Positions 51,401 through 63,500 of a DNA stretch of 64,000 nt are shown one piece after another. The notes beneath the pieces were generated by a model, which was not told where the DNA came from, did not search any database, and saw only the letters and a list, made by a program, of their open reading frames with translations. Within the stretch, counting starts at the first letter, position 1, and each line of letters begins with the position of its first letter. The translations under genes were made by a program, and so were the position numbers. Origin of the DNA: Mansonella perstans (taxonomy: Eukaryota; Nematoda; Chromadorea; Rhabditida; Onchocercidae); contig JBAMDO010000140.1 of NCBI GenBank assembly GCA_037074765.1, forward strand, positions 87,864-151,863, in the 5' to 3' direction.

Positions 51401-51799
51401 TCCAATTTCTGTTGAAGGACTGATTATGAGTGCAGAAGACTTTTTCACAAGGAAACTTAAAAAGTTTCACAAGCTTTAAAACTGAAACCAATTAGGGTAT
51501 GGGTGAAGAGAAGTACTTTATAGTTAAATACTATTAATTATATTACAGAACAAGTACTCTTACTCCACCTATACAATTATCTCATCTTTAGTATTTCTGC
51601 ACAATGGACAGAAGGAATCCTCATGAATCACTGATGTAAACTGAGAAATATTTTAATGTTCAGAAAAAAAGAAAATGTACTTTTTACTTTTTTAGAAGAA
51701 AATGTACAACTAAGTAAGCGAAAGTTCAAATTTTTTTTACTACAATTAACATTTGTAAACAGTTCTTGATAGATTCAATGCACACCTTCGGAAAGGCAT
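48435..51799 (-). CDS. ERGIC1: ERGIC1 (ERGIC-32) ER-Golgi cycling membrane protein
   Basis: Member of the Erv41/Erv46/ERGIC family, which cycles between ER and Golgi and helps retrieve or load cargo in COPI/COPII vesicles. Exons in gene order with agreeing phase: 51799-51786, 50866-50732, 50259-50171, 50041-49920, 49708-49604, 49346-49257, 48957-48763, 48542-48435; 285 residues, close to the 290 of human ERGIC1. The 14-nt first exon encodes MPFR plus two bases and joins to give MPFRRFDIYRKVPRDLTQPT. TM1 follows (GAVISVVCVSFILFM), then the lumenal part with ELFVDDP, LNISLP, DIQDDNGRHEVG, KVPGNFHISTHA, IVPSVYED and ALWFRYELQPITIKYTERRQ, and TM2 (ICAVVGGTFTVAGIIDALLF) with a short tail ending MGKLS. 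The gene stands alone on its strand. The tiny first exon was chosen for its near match to the family N-terminus. Confidence 0.93.
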
Positions 51800-53663
51800 A
51801 TCGTAATTTGCATAAATATAATTTTGATATTAACAGTACCTTTTAATATCATACATGATCAGAAGTGAGAACTCAATGATCGTATCACACCTGCTACGCA
51901 AATAAGTGTGGTTGTAACATCGATGGATAATCACCCAACTTGATCAAGGTCGCAAGAAGCTGTAATTCTGATAAAATTAGTGGGGAATTCCTTTCATAAA
52001 TAATTTTTTTTTCATAGACAATTTGAATACATTGTGAAACTATTTTAATGTCTTTTATTATTATGACTAATCAATTATCAATAAGTGGTCATTATGGTAA
52101 AAAAATGATGAAATGTCAATTTTGCTAATGGGACGAAGGTTGGATATGAGTCAAAACTAACCATTTCTCTTTTATTTCAAAAAAAGGAATGAAAAGAATT
52201 TGATTATGTAAAAGTAAATATAAATTCGAATTGGAAAGTCACTTGGAAGATGTAAACGGTAAAAGTTACGAAACTATGGCAAAATTAGTTACAAATTAAA
52301 CTTTTGAATAGTTAACTGAGAAGGAAAATAAAGGAAAATATACTGATGGAGTAATTCTTCTTCGTTCCCTATTCCAAATAAGCTATTATGCAACAATTGA
52401 CACAGTCCGAATTTATCACTGCTATTTATGGATTATAATAAAAATGCCGTGAAAGAAGAAAAATATTAATAAGAAGTGGTCGTTTATTGTGATAATGAAT
52501 GAAATTAGAGTGCTGATAAGGTCAGCTGATAGATGTAACGATAATGATACGCGATATTATTAGTGAATAAAGTAGAATTTTGATCTTTAGTGAGTCGAAA
52601 TTTTTTTTCGATTTTCATTGCTTGGAGACCTTGTAATTTTTTGTTAATAAAGCAAATATGTTCGATTTAAATTTATTTGACTAATTGCAGTGAGCAGTTA
52701 ACCGTTACCAAGTCACTGTAATAATGATAAGCACACATTTTTCTGTCATTGCTGTTGGTGATATTAATATGATATACTATATGTTCAGATTGGTGGGAAT
52801 GAAATAGTGGCGAATTAAACATTGAATTAATTTCGTGAATCGAAATATGAGGAAATATCAGATATTTGGAAAAAACAGGTGTGCAAAATTTCCTAAATAC
52901 TTGCACGTTTATAATTCCCAAGTTTTAAGAAACTATTTATTGTTTAGAAGACAAATCCTTCTTCAGATTCGTCACTATGTCACTAAAGCAACCAATTTGT
53001 TTCATGCAGTGTTTACACACTTCTAATTCAAAAATAAAAAAAAGTAAATGTCTCGATTTCTGATAATCTACCCCATAAAACACATTTATTGATTTGTTTT
53101 AAAGATTTCAAATACATTATTTATTCTAAGGCGTTCAATTGCAAACTTCTGCCAGATATAGTGAAGATTCAAAAAATCGATCGTTTTTTATTTCTAGACA
53201 GATCATGCCAACGCCATACTGTGAGCTTTCAAAAGATTGTATCGAATAGTTACCGTAAATGTTCAACGAATTGGGTTAGAGAAATGACCTTAAATGTTCA
53301 ACGAATTGGGTTAGAGAAGGGAAGAATAAAATTTTAAATACAGTGTATAACGAGAAAAATTAATTTGTCATTTTGATGTTACTAAAACATAACAAATCTT
53401 AAGCTAATTGCACAAATTTCTTTTAATAGCAGCAAAATTAAAATTTAACATTTAATTCAATTTGAACATCTTTACAACAGCGAGCTATTTAGAGCACACG
53501 GAATCATCAAATGGATATGATTATGTTATATATTTCGAAATTAAAATTTAACATAAAAATAAAATTTGAATTACGAAAATATACAAGCAACAAATGTCAG
53601 ATGATAACGGACAAAGCAGAGAAACGAAAAAAAATTGTTCCAGAATAAAAACTTTAAGTCCTA
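51800..53663. other. intergenic, upstream flank of ERGIC1
   Basis: Holds the ERGIC1 promoter by position. No core element was recognised. It contains a 35-bp tandem duplication (53256-53318); the R/K-rich 63-codon plus frame at 52835-53026 has no support as a gene. Confidence 0.5.
53256..53318. repeat. tandem duplication, 35-bp period
   Basis: taaatgttcaacgaattggg, then ttagagaa, occurs at 53256 and again at 53291. Confidence 0.93.
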
Positions 53664-54846
53664 TCATCTCTGCAACGGAAAGCCGTATTTTCCAGGATCT
53701 TTAGAATCTGAGGAATAAACTGACAAATATTTCGGCATCCATACCGGTTGCTTAACTACACTATTTGCGCATTCCATTCACCGTGGAGAGGAGCAGAACG
53801 AATCGTTGGAATGATGCCACTCTTTAAACGATACGTTTTTTGTTTAATGATGAAGTGGAAGAAAGTATCTGCTTATTCTTTACCTTTCGATACGTTTTAC
53901 GTTTTTCTTCATTTAATTCAGTGAATTTTATGAGTGACAATTTTATTGGCTTCAACTTTCTTCTTTCAGATTCCCACACAAACCATGTACAGTACAGAAT
54001 TATGCAGAACAGAAAAACAATTGTTTCCTATCAGAACCTTTCCTGATGATATCATTTTCGGTTATCATAAAAAAATTAGCAATGCAATATTTTTGAAAGA
54101 CCAGAAAGTGGTAAAATAGATAAGTGAAAAAGAAGGAAAAGAATGGAAAAAGACACAAACAATTTAATCTGCCCATTACAGTTGCCAATGGGATGTGATG
54201 GCTGATTGGAACGTAAATTGAAATGCAAACTGAATGCTCAATTCCTGATGAATTTGAAATGAAATTAGAACCTTTGAAATCACAACAGAGAGTATTAGAA
54301 ATCAGAACAGCTATTGGAAAAATAATTTGTTCCCACAAATTCCAGTGTTGAAATTTAGAAATTCAAAAAGTTTCGTCACGAACCTTTTTCCAATTTGCTT
54401 ATGTGAAACTTTTTCCTTCAGCTGTTTAATCCAGAAAAAAAGGAAAACTGCAGTGATTAATGGTGCAATTCTTTCAAAAACAGGAAGCAAATTTTTTATA
54501 TATTTGTACGTGAAAATTTGGAAGAATTGCTTAAATTAACAAATAAATGCAGTCGAATTTTAAAAATTAAGCAGTAAAAAGAAATTAGGACTAATGGATA
54601 GTACAAGTGAACTACTGAAATGAATTACTTTGTCGCATATCCGTAAATCGGCTATCGATTTGGTGGTCGGTATAACCGGCGGTTTGAAATGAAGATCGTC
54701 CTCGACCTAAATAATACTTCCCATATTTCTCCGCAAATTATTCCAATACATTCAACGGCACACCGCTTGGTAAATTCACCAAAAATTCAGCAGCCTTGTC
54801 GAGTTGTTTAATAGTAGTAGTTAAAAACTTTGTCAAGCTTAACAAT
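53664..54846 (-). pseudogene. unidentified locus, two in-phase exons with an in-frame stop
   Basis: The minus strand shows an open block from about 54846 to a donor at 54629 (A|GTAATT), reading KQLDKAAEFLVNLPSGVPLN, then LE, a TAA stop, and FAEKYGKYYLGRGRSSFQTA onward to FTDMRQ. The second exon 53755-53664 joins in phase (A+TT) and reads IKQPVWMPKYLSVYSS to GKYGFPLQR and a TGA stop. The consistent frame on both sides of the TAA suggests a decayed gene, or a live gene with one sequencing error. Alternatively a very short intron (about 43 nt) could remove the stop and shift to another open frame (VEDDLHFKPPVIPTTKS). I do not recognise the family. No start codon was identified. Confidence 0.35.
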
Positions 54847-54849
54847 ATT

Positions 54850-57800
54850 TAAATAAATGAAATGAAATTATGCAGGAAACTTAGATATAGTGTGTACTGA
54901 AAAATGAAACAGCACATAAAAGGCTTCACACTAAAGTCAATCGAATTTAATTAGATCTTGTAATTATCCGTAAATTATCAGATATATCTATCATATAATA
55001 GTTTGTTGACGATAAATTGTAAGCAACAATAATTTGCTGTCGATATGTGAAGCCAAATGACATTGCTAATATGTGTGTCCGTTCATTTGCACGCGTATGC
55101 GTGATATGCGTGGAATGGATATTTTTTGAAGTAAATAACACGATGGGAAACAGAAATTCCATGAAGTTCAATGTTTCGAATGAAGTTATTTAGTTTTTTT
55201 TATTTGGGGCATAAAAAAGGTTGCTTGAAGTGCTCATCTTAGCTAGGCTGGTTTGCTATAAATCATCATAAGACAGTTTAGCAAATAGCTTTCACCCTCG
55301 TCTCTTGTCTTCCTTCTTCACGAACTATTTGGCAATTAGCCACCAGGATACCAACGTTCTTCACTGCTTTTCCCACTCTTTATCCTAAAATTGTTAAAAA
55401 AATCTTAAATGCCACTTTATGTCCAGTTTCAGATAAAATCAACGAAATTAGTATTGCTGTTCATCCGAACAATCTTCAAAATTTGTCCTTTCTCTCACTT
55501 CTTTTGGCCAAAATAAGAGCATTCTGGTCAAAAGAGATTCTTACCAACAGTTCTTACATTTCTTTTCGAAATCCTTCTTTGTCTAACTTACTATACCATT
55601 ACCTCACTTCAGTGCGAGGGTGTTCTCAGCTTTAAATCCATCCGCCCTTTTTTTCTTTGTCTATTGACTTAAACGCCATGAGCCAGAAGAACTTTAGATA
55701 TATAATCTTACAGGATTATGCATAGCACTTTAGATAAAAGTATAACCGGGCCTTAAACCTCCTACAATTCCCTGAAGAGAGCACTTTATGACATCAGCAT
55801 TATCCAGTGATCCCTCATAAACTTTTTTTGTGTCCTCCCTCATTCATTGTTCCATTAGAGTCGTTTTACAAGTTTTTATGATTTTTTTGTCGCTATCTTA
55901 TAACAGCAATAATCGCTTTTTTATTTGATAAAATTAATAGCTTGGAATTTTTTCCTCTAATAAACATTTTCAAAATCAATTTCTTTTTGTTAAGAGATGA
56001 TTTGCAGAAATTTTGGCGATATAAAGTTGCAATAAAACAGCTAATAAATGAATTCAAACAAAAATTTCATTGGATTTTTTATTATATAAATTTATCAGCA
56101 ATTCTTAATGCACAGTAACTTTGTGAAAAGAATGGCAGATTTCTGCAATCAGATAACTAATTGGCCATTCAAAAGACTGCTGACCAATTTGATTTGAATT
56201 CATTTATCAAGTAAATACATTGCCGATCTTTTTTTCTTTTTTAAACCCATCTTCACCTAATTTCTTATCATACAGAGAATCAACAATCCAATAGTGGCTA
56301 CTTGCATAATCGCTAATAAAATACGAAAAAATAAGTGGTTGCAAAACGAATTTGTTGCACAAACAGAAAAATGTGTTATATAATTTTAAGTTTTCCAGTT
56401 GAATTAAATATACAAAAATAAAAAAATAAACTAAAAATAAAAAAACTTTCTTCTTTTGCATTTTTTATATGATTAGAAACAATTAAAATTTGATCCTATT
56501 AGTACTGATGAAGATGTTCTGACCATAGGAATAAATCGAAAAGAGCTAAGACCATACTCATCCGTAACAAATAATTAACTGATTCCTTAATCTAACTGAT
56601 AATTCATATTTGAGACTCATATCACTCATATTATTCGTCCATTATCGCTTCAATTATATTGGCAGTAATATTAATGTCGAAAAATTAATTGAATTCAATT
56701 TGCACAACTTCTTATGAGAACTTTTGATATGTAATTTATGATACTATGCGCACATTTAAATGTTAGCAATTATTACATTAAAAGTCATAAATACCCTTCA
56801 CTGAAGCTATTATTTTTAAAAGTTATGCGGACAAAATGATATTTACCATCTTAAATTTGATAATAGTTTCCGGCAATGCCGGCGTTTAAAATGCAAATCT
56901 TAAACTGCTAGTTCAGTGAAGAATGGAGCTAAACTTATTCCAATAAGTTTAAATAATGATCACATTTATGTCTCCGTTATTTATATATATAAATAACAAA
57001 TTGCAAATAAAATTTGCTTTTTCGAAGTATTTTAATCTTCCAGAAAGTAACTTGCAGCAATGCAAGTAAATAAGGTCAAAATCTTAAGCCAGAAAATTTG
57101 TCCAATCAATAAGATTGAAGAGTATTCTGGAATGAATGTGAACTGTTAACTCACTGTCATTTACTGCATTCATATACCTGAAGTGTTTATGATCTGTTCA
57201 AATGCAAACGCCGCATGAAATAAGTTTTCAGATTTTTCTTAAAAATGATTTCGCACATACATTATGAATTCCAGCTAGTAGTAATAACATCAACATTAGA
57301 AAGCACCAGTAGTTACTGACCGATTATATCATTTCTCCAATTCTTCCCGGATTTTTTAAAATTCATTTCAAAAAGCTTCTTAAATTTCATAAAATATAGA
57401 TTGAATTTGAAGAAATAATTGCTTATTACACTTAAAAACCATTGCTTTACTTAATCCAATCCGTTTACCATCCTCTTTACTCATTAAAAATTTTTTTTCC
57501 AGTCCCTGGTTTCTCCTTCTGTCATGTCTCACACATTTTTTTACTCTTTTTAAATCATTTTTAGGCCAAGAGAATAATAATAAACAGTTGTGGATACTAA
57601 AATGCATCTACTTTTTTCCAGCATTTCTTCTACAAACATCCAGGGATGCTTCGACAGAAATTCTTAAGCAAAAATCTCGAAAAACGAAATTTAAACTCCT
57701 ACTCTTTAATTCTCAATAATATATTTGTCTTTGAAAAGAATGTTGAAAATAAAGTGTCGAAACAAATCTGTGAAATACCTCTGTTTACTTTCATTGATAC

Positions 57801-57960
57801 TTTCATCTTCTCATTAGTGTCTTAAAGTTTTAATTACAAACTGAAACTTCTCAAATATCCTCATTTTTCTTTTCCCAACACTCTTGTTTAATTTTTCACT
57901 ATACCCACTCGAAAACTAAATTCTGGCTTAACTTTCATTTCATTATTTTCGAATTTACTC
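54850..57960. other. intergenic, with a Met-less open frame
   Basis: No assigned gene. A plus-strand stretch (55282-55635) is open for 117 codons but contains no ATG and matches no domain I know; it lies in a GC-richer block (about 55220-55860). The remainder is AT-rich with nothing recognisable. Confidence 0.45.
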
Positions 57961-57964
57961 GCAG

Positions 57965-58261
57965 TTGCAATTCATTAGTGTTTGTTTAGATGATGCATAC
58001 ACCAGTGAGCAGATTTTGCAGCACGCTTTGGCAATTATTTATTACACAGCAAAAAAGTCAGAATTAAACGGTATAATAGAGAAAGTTTTTTCCTTGTCGT
58101 TATCAAATCTTAATTATCGTTTTTCGAAGTTATTGTTATTGATTTTCATTTATCTAAATGTTGTTGTTACATGTTATAAAAGTTTTTCCTTAAGAACATC
58201 GCACATTGACAAAGTGAGAATTATTTAATCAGAAAAATTTTAACCAGCAAAGATCCCAGAG
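57965..58261 (+). CDS. possible exon pair of an unrecognised gene
   Basis: 57965-58070 follows an acceptor (TTTACTCGCAG) and reads LQFISVCLDDAYTSEQILQH, continuing to KKSELN, with donor G|GTATAA. A 14-nt exon (58248-58261, acceptor AACCAG, donor GAG|GTAAGT) joins in phase to add AKIPE. The composition looks protein-like and the second donor is strong. No flanking exon or family was found, so this may be chance or part of a gene with very long introns. Confidence 0.22.
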
Positions 58262-60551
58262 GTAAGTATGATGGCAGTCGTTCCTTAAACTCTGGTTAAG
58301 AACAAATGATAAGCAACAATAATAACCTTGAAAAATAATAACTATGATATCAATAAAAAGTTACTCTTTCATACCGTTCATACTGTTTCGTTCCTTAAGG
58401 TTTTTGCATTGAATGATGTTGTGATCATTCAGATTCTTCTGAAAGAATGGCCTTGATCACTTCCTTTTATTGATAATTTTATATTTTAACTTGAAATCAC
58501 TAACCATCACTAACTTTTCTGCATTTTGGCTTCTCAATTTCTTGTCTTATTTAAAATGAATAATGATTTTTCTTACCTTTTTTTGCCATAATTGTCAAAA
58601 CTATATGATATTTTTCTTTTTTAAATAGAGAATATATATGAGAGTAATTTTCGCCTTTAAAAACTATTGAGTAAGAAAAAAAAAGAAAAAAAAAGTCAGT
58701 GGCATAAGCTTAGGTATGTTTTTGTCCAAATCAATGACATATATTTCAAAAAATTGAATGGACAAGAAAAAAAACTTGAAGCCTTGAAATAGTCTTAGGG
58801 TATCATAATACTAGACAGTTTTGACGAAAAGATTGATCTAAATGTTGGATGAACAAAAGAATTCAAGATAGAAGACATTCTTTTCCAATAAAAATTTACT
58901 CAACTTTCTCTCTCTCTCTTCAAAAAAAGGAAGGGATTCATTAGTACAGTCATGCAGATAATTATTTATCTCATTTCCAATGCATCAACCTTTTCCATAT
59001 ATTTCTTTTTGTTGAGAGTATATTGAATTTAAACGGAAATGAAATGACATCATTATTTCTTCCCTGTTGGTTTATCATCCCACCTCTTTCATATCTCAAA
59101 ATGAAAGTGAATTGAACGAGAACCTCTGGATTATAATTTCATCCTATTTTTACATTAATACCCGTCACTTCGAGAATATTGTTGAGGTACTGCACTACTT
59201 ACAAACTTACTGATAAGTTGTAGAATTTTACAAATTCCATACAACAAGTTTTACTAATTATATGCAATTACTCATGCAAATAATTTTTTGTTTTTTTTTT
59301 TTTTTTTAAATTATTATCTCTTCATCTTTTCCATCAATTTTCTAACCAATGCCATTTCTAAGAAAAGCTCTTTTTCATCTCCTGCAAAGTTTTGCGCGAA
59401 ACTTTTGCGCATGCATTTCCACCGAAATTCATAACTGAGGCATATTTCACACTAATAACTTAATTTGCTCTAAAGATTTTTCAGTCAGTCTGCTCTTTTT
59501 GAAATCTATGTTGAGCAGTTAGCAAATAGTTAATTTACTTCAAAAAAGTGAAAAAAAACCACAATTATAAGTCAGGAAATGGTTCTTTGGTATCGAATAA
59601 ATTGTATTGAATTTTGGCCTAATAGTAGTGTTTAGCCTAGTTTATTTTCTACGAATTAGACAGACTAAGCGTTCTCAGTATATATAACTTTTCGTATCAA
59701 TTAAAGTTCTATTCTCGTTTTCAAATTTGTCTCTAGTGAAAATTGTTACTAAGTTTTTTCAGTGAAAGTTAAACATGTTGATTGTAAAATCAAAAATAAC
59801 AGGCATTGAATTATTTACTTAGCAAGTTATAGTAGCACTAATTAGCTTTAAGCCTATTTAAATGATGAGAAAAAATTAACAGAAATGCTTATTAAAAAAA
59901 AATTCTGTAGGCATTTCGATATCTTTTTCCATTTTTTTTTTTTTTTTTTGATTCATCCTGAAAAATAAAAATTACCGAACAAAAATGTATTCTTATTGAA
60001 GGTTGTCACAATAGTTTTAGAAAATGATGGTGGGTTGTGTTGTTTTTTTGAATGGAGGAGGGAATTCAAATTTAGCATAGTATCGGTTGGACAGATTTAC
60101 ATTTAGATTTTTACTAAGACTTCCTTTTCTTCCGAACCTTTCTTGTTAGCTAGCGATTAATTATTTGCATGCCTCCTGTTTGCTCATTCAAGCTTTACAT
60201 TATTTGCGAGAAAAAAAGCGAACGATGCAAATAGCCTAGAAAAGCTGTTTTGCAAGAAAAAGACAAATTAAGAAGAATAAATGCGATATATTGGTGAGGT
60301 GATAAAGCATTTAATTTTTACTGGAATAATAACAATTACTGATAACTTACTATAATTTTGATACATTACTTTTTGAGATTTAGTTTAATTTAAAAGGTTA
60401 TTTTTTCCTTAATTTTTTTGAATATAAAATTCTGAGTAAAGAAGGTCAAAAAATTCACCTATTTTAAGATTTTCCATTTTAATGGCATAATTTTTCCATT
60501 TTAATAAATTACTGAAAGCACTACTTGTGTGAGTGAGTCAAAGGCCAGCAT
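58262..60551. other. intergenic, upstream flank of the SLC6 gene
   Basis: AT-rich with poly-T runs at 59291-59307 and 59932-59949. No exon recognised. Confidence 0.55.
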
Positions 60552-63500
60552 ATGACAGATCTATCAATTCCTTGTCGACGTAGGCATCACTAACAGAGCT
60601 TATTTTGATTTCGTAGTTTTCTAAAACAATTTCTCGATTCCAGAATATCGGATCTTTCCACTGGTTTAGAGGTATTTTAATAACACTGTATTCTTAATTC
60701 CTTCCTTAATTCTTCTTTTATTGAAGTTGGAAAACTCTATGGTTTCATATTTCAAAACTCATACAGTGTTAAAATAAGTTGATTTAGAATTAAAATGTCC
60801 GAGCATTTTCGCAAATGCAAATTTGGATTAGCATCGAAGATTAATATCAATGGATATTTTCATGTTATTATTTTGCATGGATATCAAATTTCATACAAAG
60901 TGACTTGGTTTGAAATCAATGTTCCAATCCCTTTCAGATGTTTTTCATTTCTTCTAACATTCTCCAAATACCATTTATGTTACACAGCTGTTACAAAAAT
61001 GAACTATTACAAAAGCAAAATAAAATAATCGAAAATTGTTTACATTACAGCTAAAAAACAAGCAAGTGCCCGGTACTTGCCAATGAATCATGCAAAAAAC
61101 AATTTGTTGCGCATTCCGACAAACATCGAGAAAAGGCAGAAAATTTCCAACAATTCTATCGAATCGAAATTAAGTTCGAAAGTCACATTCAGTGCTGGAT
61201 CTGTCACATTTGGACACAGGTACTTGTAATAAAGTAACCAAAATTCTAAGTCCTTGAAAGGAATGGAATTCGGGAATTCATAATTTGCTGCAATTTTAAA
61301 TGCAAGTTATTGTAAACTGAAATTAACTCAAGTTTTAAGTGACAAGATTTCAAATGTCTAATTGAACAATAGAATAATAACTGCAGCTTGCTTTGCATTT
61401 AATTCAGAACATGATTCATAAAATTTCAACTAATCTGAGAATTAAAGTTGTTCGAATTAATTAGTTGGTTAAACTATTCTGGAAGAATTAAAAAATAATG
61501 AAAAATCAGTAATGAAACACTGTTTGACATGCATGTTTAAACCTTTTTGGAATTGGAAAAATTGTTTTTATTAGATCGATTAGGATATTCAAACTTTTCC
61601 GGAATAGAATGTTGAAATATTTCGCCATATTTCTCTTATTTCCAAACGAAAAAATTTAAGATCAGGTGAAACAGATGGATTAAAGGAGGAAAAGGAATAT
61701 CATCAAGTGCCAATTAACGACAACAACAGCAGTAATGCCGATGATCGCGAAGGATGGGACAACAAAATGCAATTTCTCATGGGTGTTATATCTTATGCTG
61801 TTGGCCTGGGAAACATTTGGCGATTTCCATACTTGTGCCAAAAAAACGGCGGTGGTCAGTAATATCATAAATAATTGACCTTGTTAATATATAAAGAAAG
61901 GAAAAAGTTGATTATGTTAAATAAATGTCATGCTAAGAAGATCGCCAATGACTTAGTTGATATTAGTAAATCAAAACAAATATAGAAAAATACAGATTTG
62001 AAAAATAAATCTAACAAAATCCATGGAAGCTTAAATTTCAAACCGATTTCAGGTGCATTTTTAATACCTTATTGTATAATGATGTTTGTCGAAGGCACAC
62101 CATTATTTCTTATTGAACTTGGTATTGGACAAAAATGGCGATTGGGACCTATTGGTGTTTGGAATGAAATTCATCCTTATTTTGGAGGTCAGCAAATAGT
62201 GCTGTCATAATTTGCAACATTAAATGCCATTGAATAATGATTTTTTGGCACATTTTTAAGATTTAAAAATCTTGAGAATGAATTTTAATACTTTTTAATT
62301 AGCTCTTTTTTGTAAAAGCTTTGTCAGTTTAAGGTGTTGGAGTGTCGGCAGCGGTTGTTTCATTTTTTGTCGCCGTTTATTATAACGTTATCATCACGTG
62401 GTGTATATATTACTTGTACAGATCATTCGATATCAATTTGCCGTGGAGCGTATGTTTCCTTTCTTCAAAATTTTCACCTTCCACAGCCGTGGTAATAAAA
62501 TAATGCGTGATTTGTGATATCAGTGAGATTGTAGAGATGTCCTGAAACAAATGGTTCTGTGGTGGAGGAATGTCGAATATCCAGTTCTACAACAAGTTAT
62601 TTCTGGAGCCGTGAAGCAACTGATACAAGCGAGTAAGTTGATACAAGGAGTTTTGTTCTACGAGAAAAGAATAATTTTCCCAATCCTTTAATCTAAACTT
62701 TGTCTGAAATTTTGAGTAACTCAACTAAATTCCGGCAAAAATTCCACAATTCTGCTCACTAATAAACGAAGTATTTCAAATAGCCATCTCGTAGTATGTA
62801 TATTTGAATAATTTCGAAAAAAACTACTTATTTCTTAGGTCAATAGGTGATTTTGGTGGTTTTGTTCCTCACATGACAGTTTCATTGATTCTTGCCTGGA
62901 TGCTAATCTATCTTTGCGTTATGCGTGGCATCAAAAGTAGTGGAAAGGCATGTCTAATTTTATTATTTGCCATTTTAAGTTTAGCTCGTAAGGATTTTCC
63001 AAAGCTTCCAATATTTATCAGTCAGAACAATCGTTGCAAATATTACATGGAGGTTTTCATATTTATAGGTTATGTATCTTACGGCCACTTTTCCATATGC
63101 AGTTACCACCATATTCTTGATTAGGTCATTGATGCTTGATGGTGCAGCCGAAGGTTTGAAATATATGATGAATCCTGATGTAAGTTCTATTTTCTCTCCT
63201 AAAGCAGCTAATTAAAAACCAAACTGTGAAATCGAAGGCTTTAAATAAATTGAAATTACTAAATAAACTAATCGGTTAATTAGTCTTACAGTTAGCATTT
63301 CCAGAAGTTTTTTTACAGTAATAAAGCGTATTAAAATTAATAATTTAATTGGCGTAACGTGAAAAAATTGTTCCAGGAATCGTTTTCCTAGAAATTGTTT
63401 CAGCTTAATCGTTTATGGGATCCAAATGTTTGGATGGAAGCTGCGACACAAATATTTTACAGCATGGGATTAGGTTTTGGCGGTATAATTTTCTATCACA

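Noticed and set aside
51134..51448. 104-codon minus-strand frame
   Set aside because: Lies inside ERGIC1 intron 1; AT-biased composition and no domain.
54000..54338. 112-codon minus-strand hydrophobic frame
   Set aside because: Lies in the inferred intron of the 53664-54846 locus; poly-F segment from T runs; no family.
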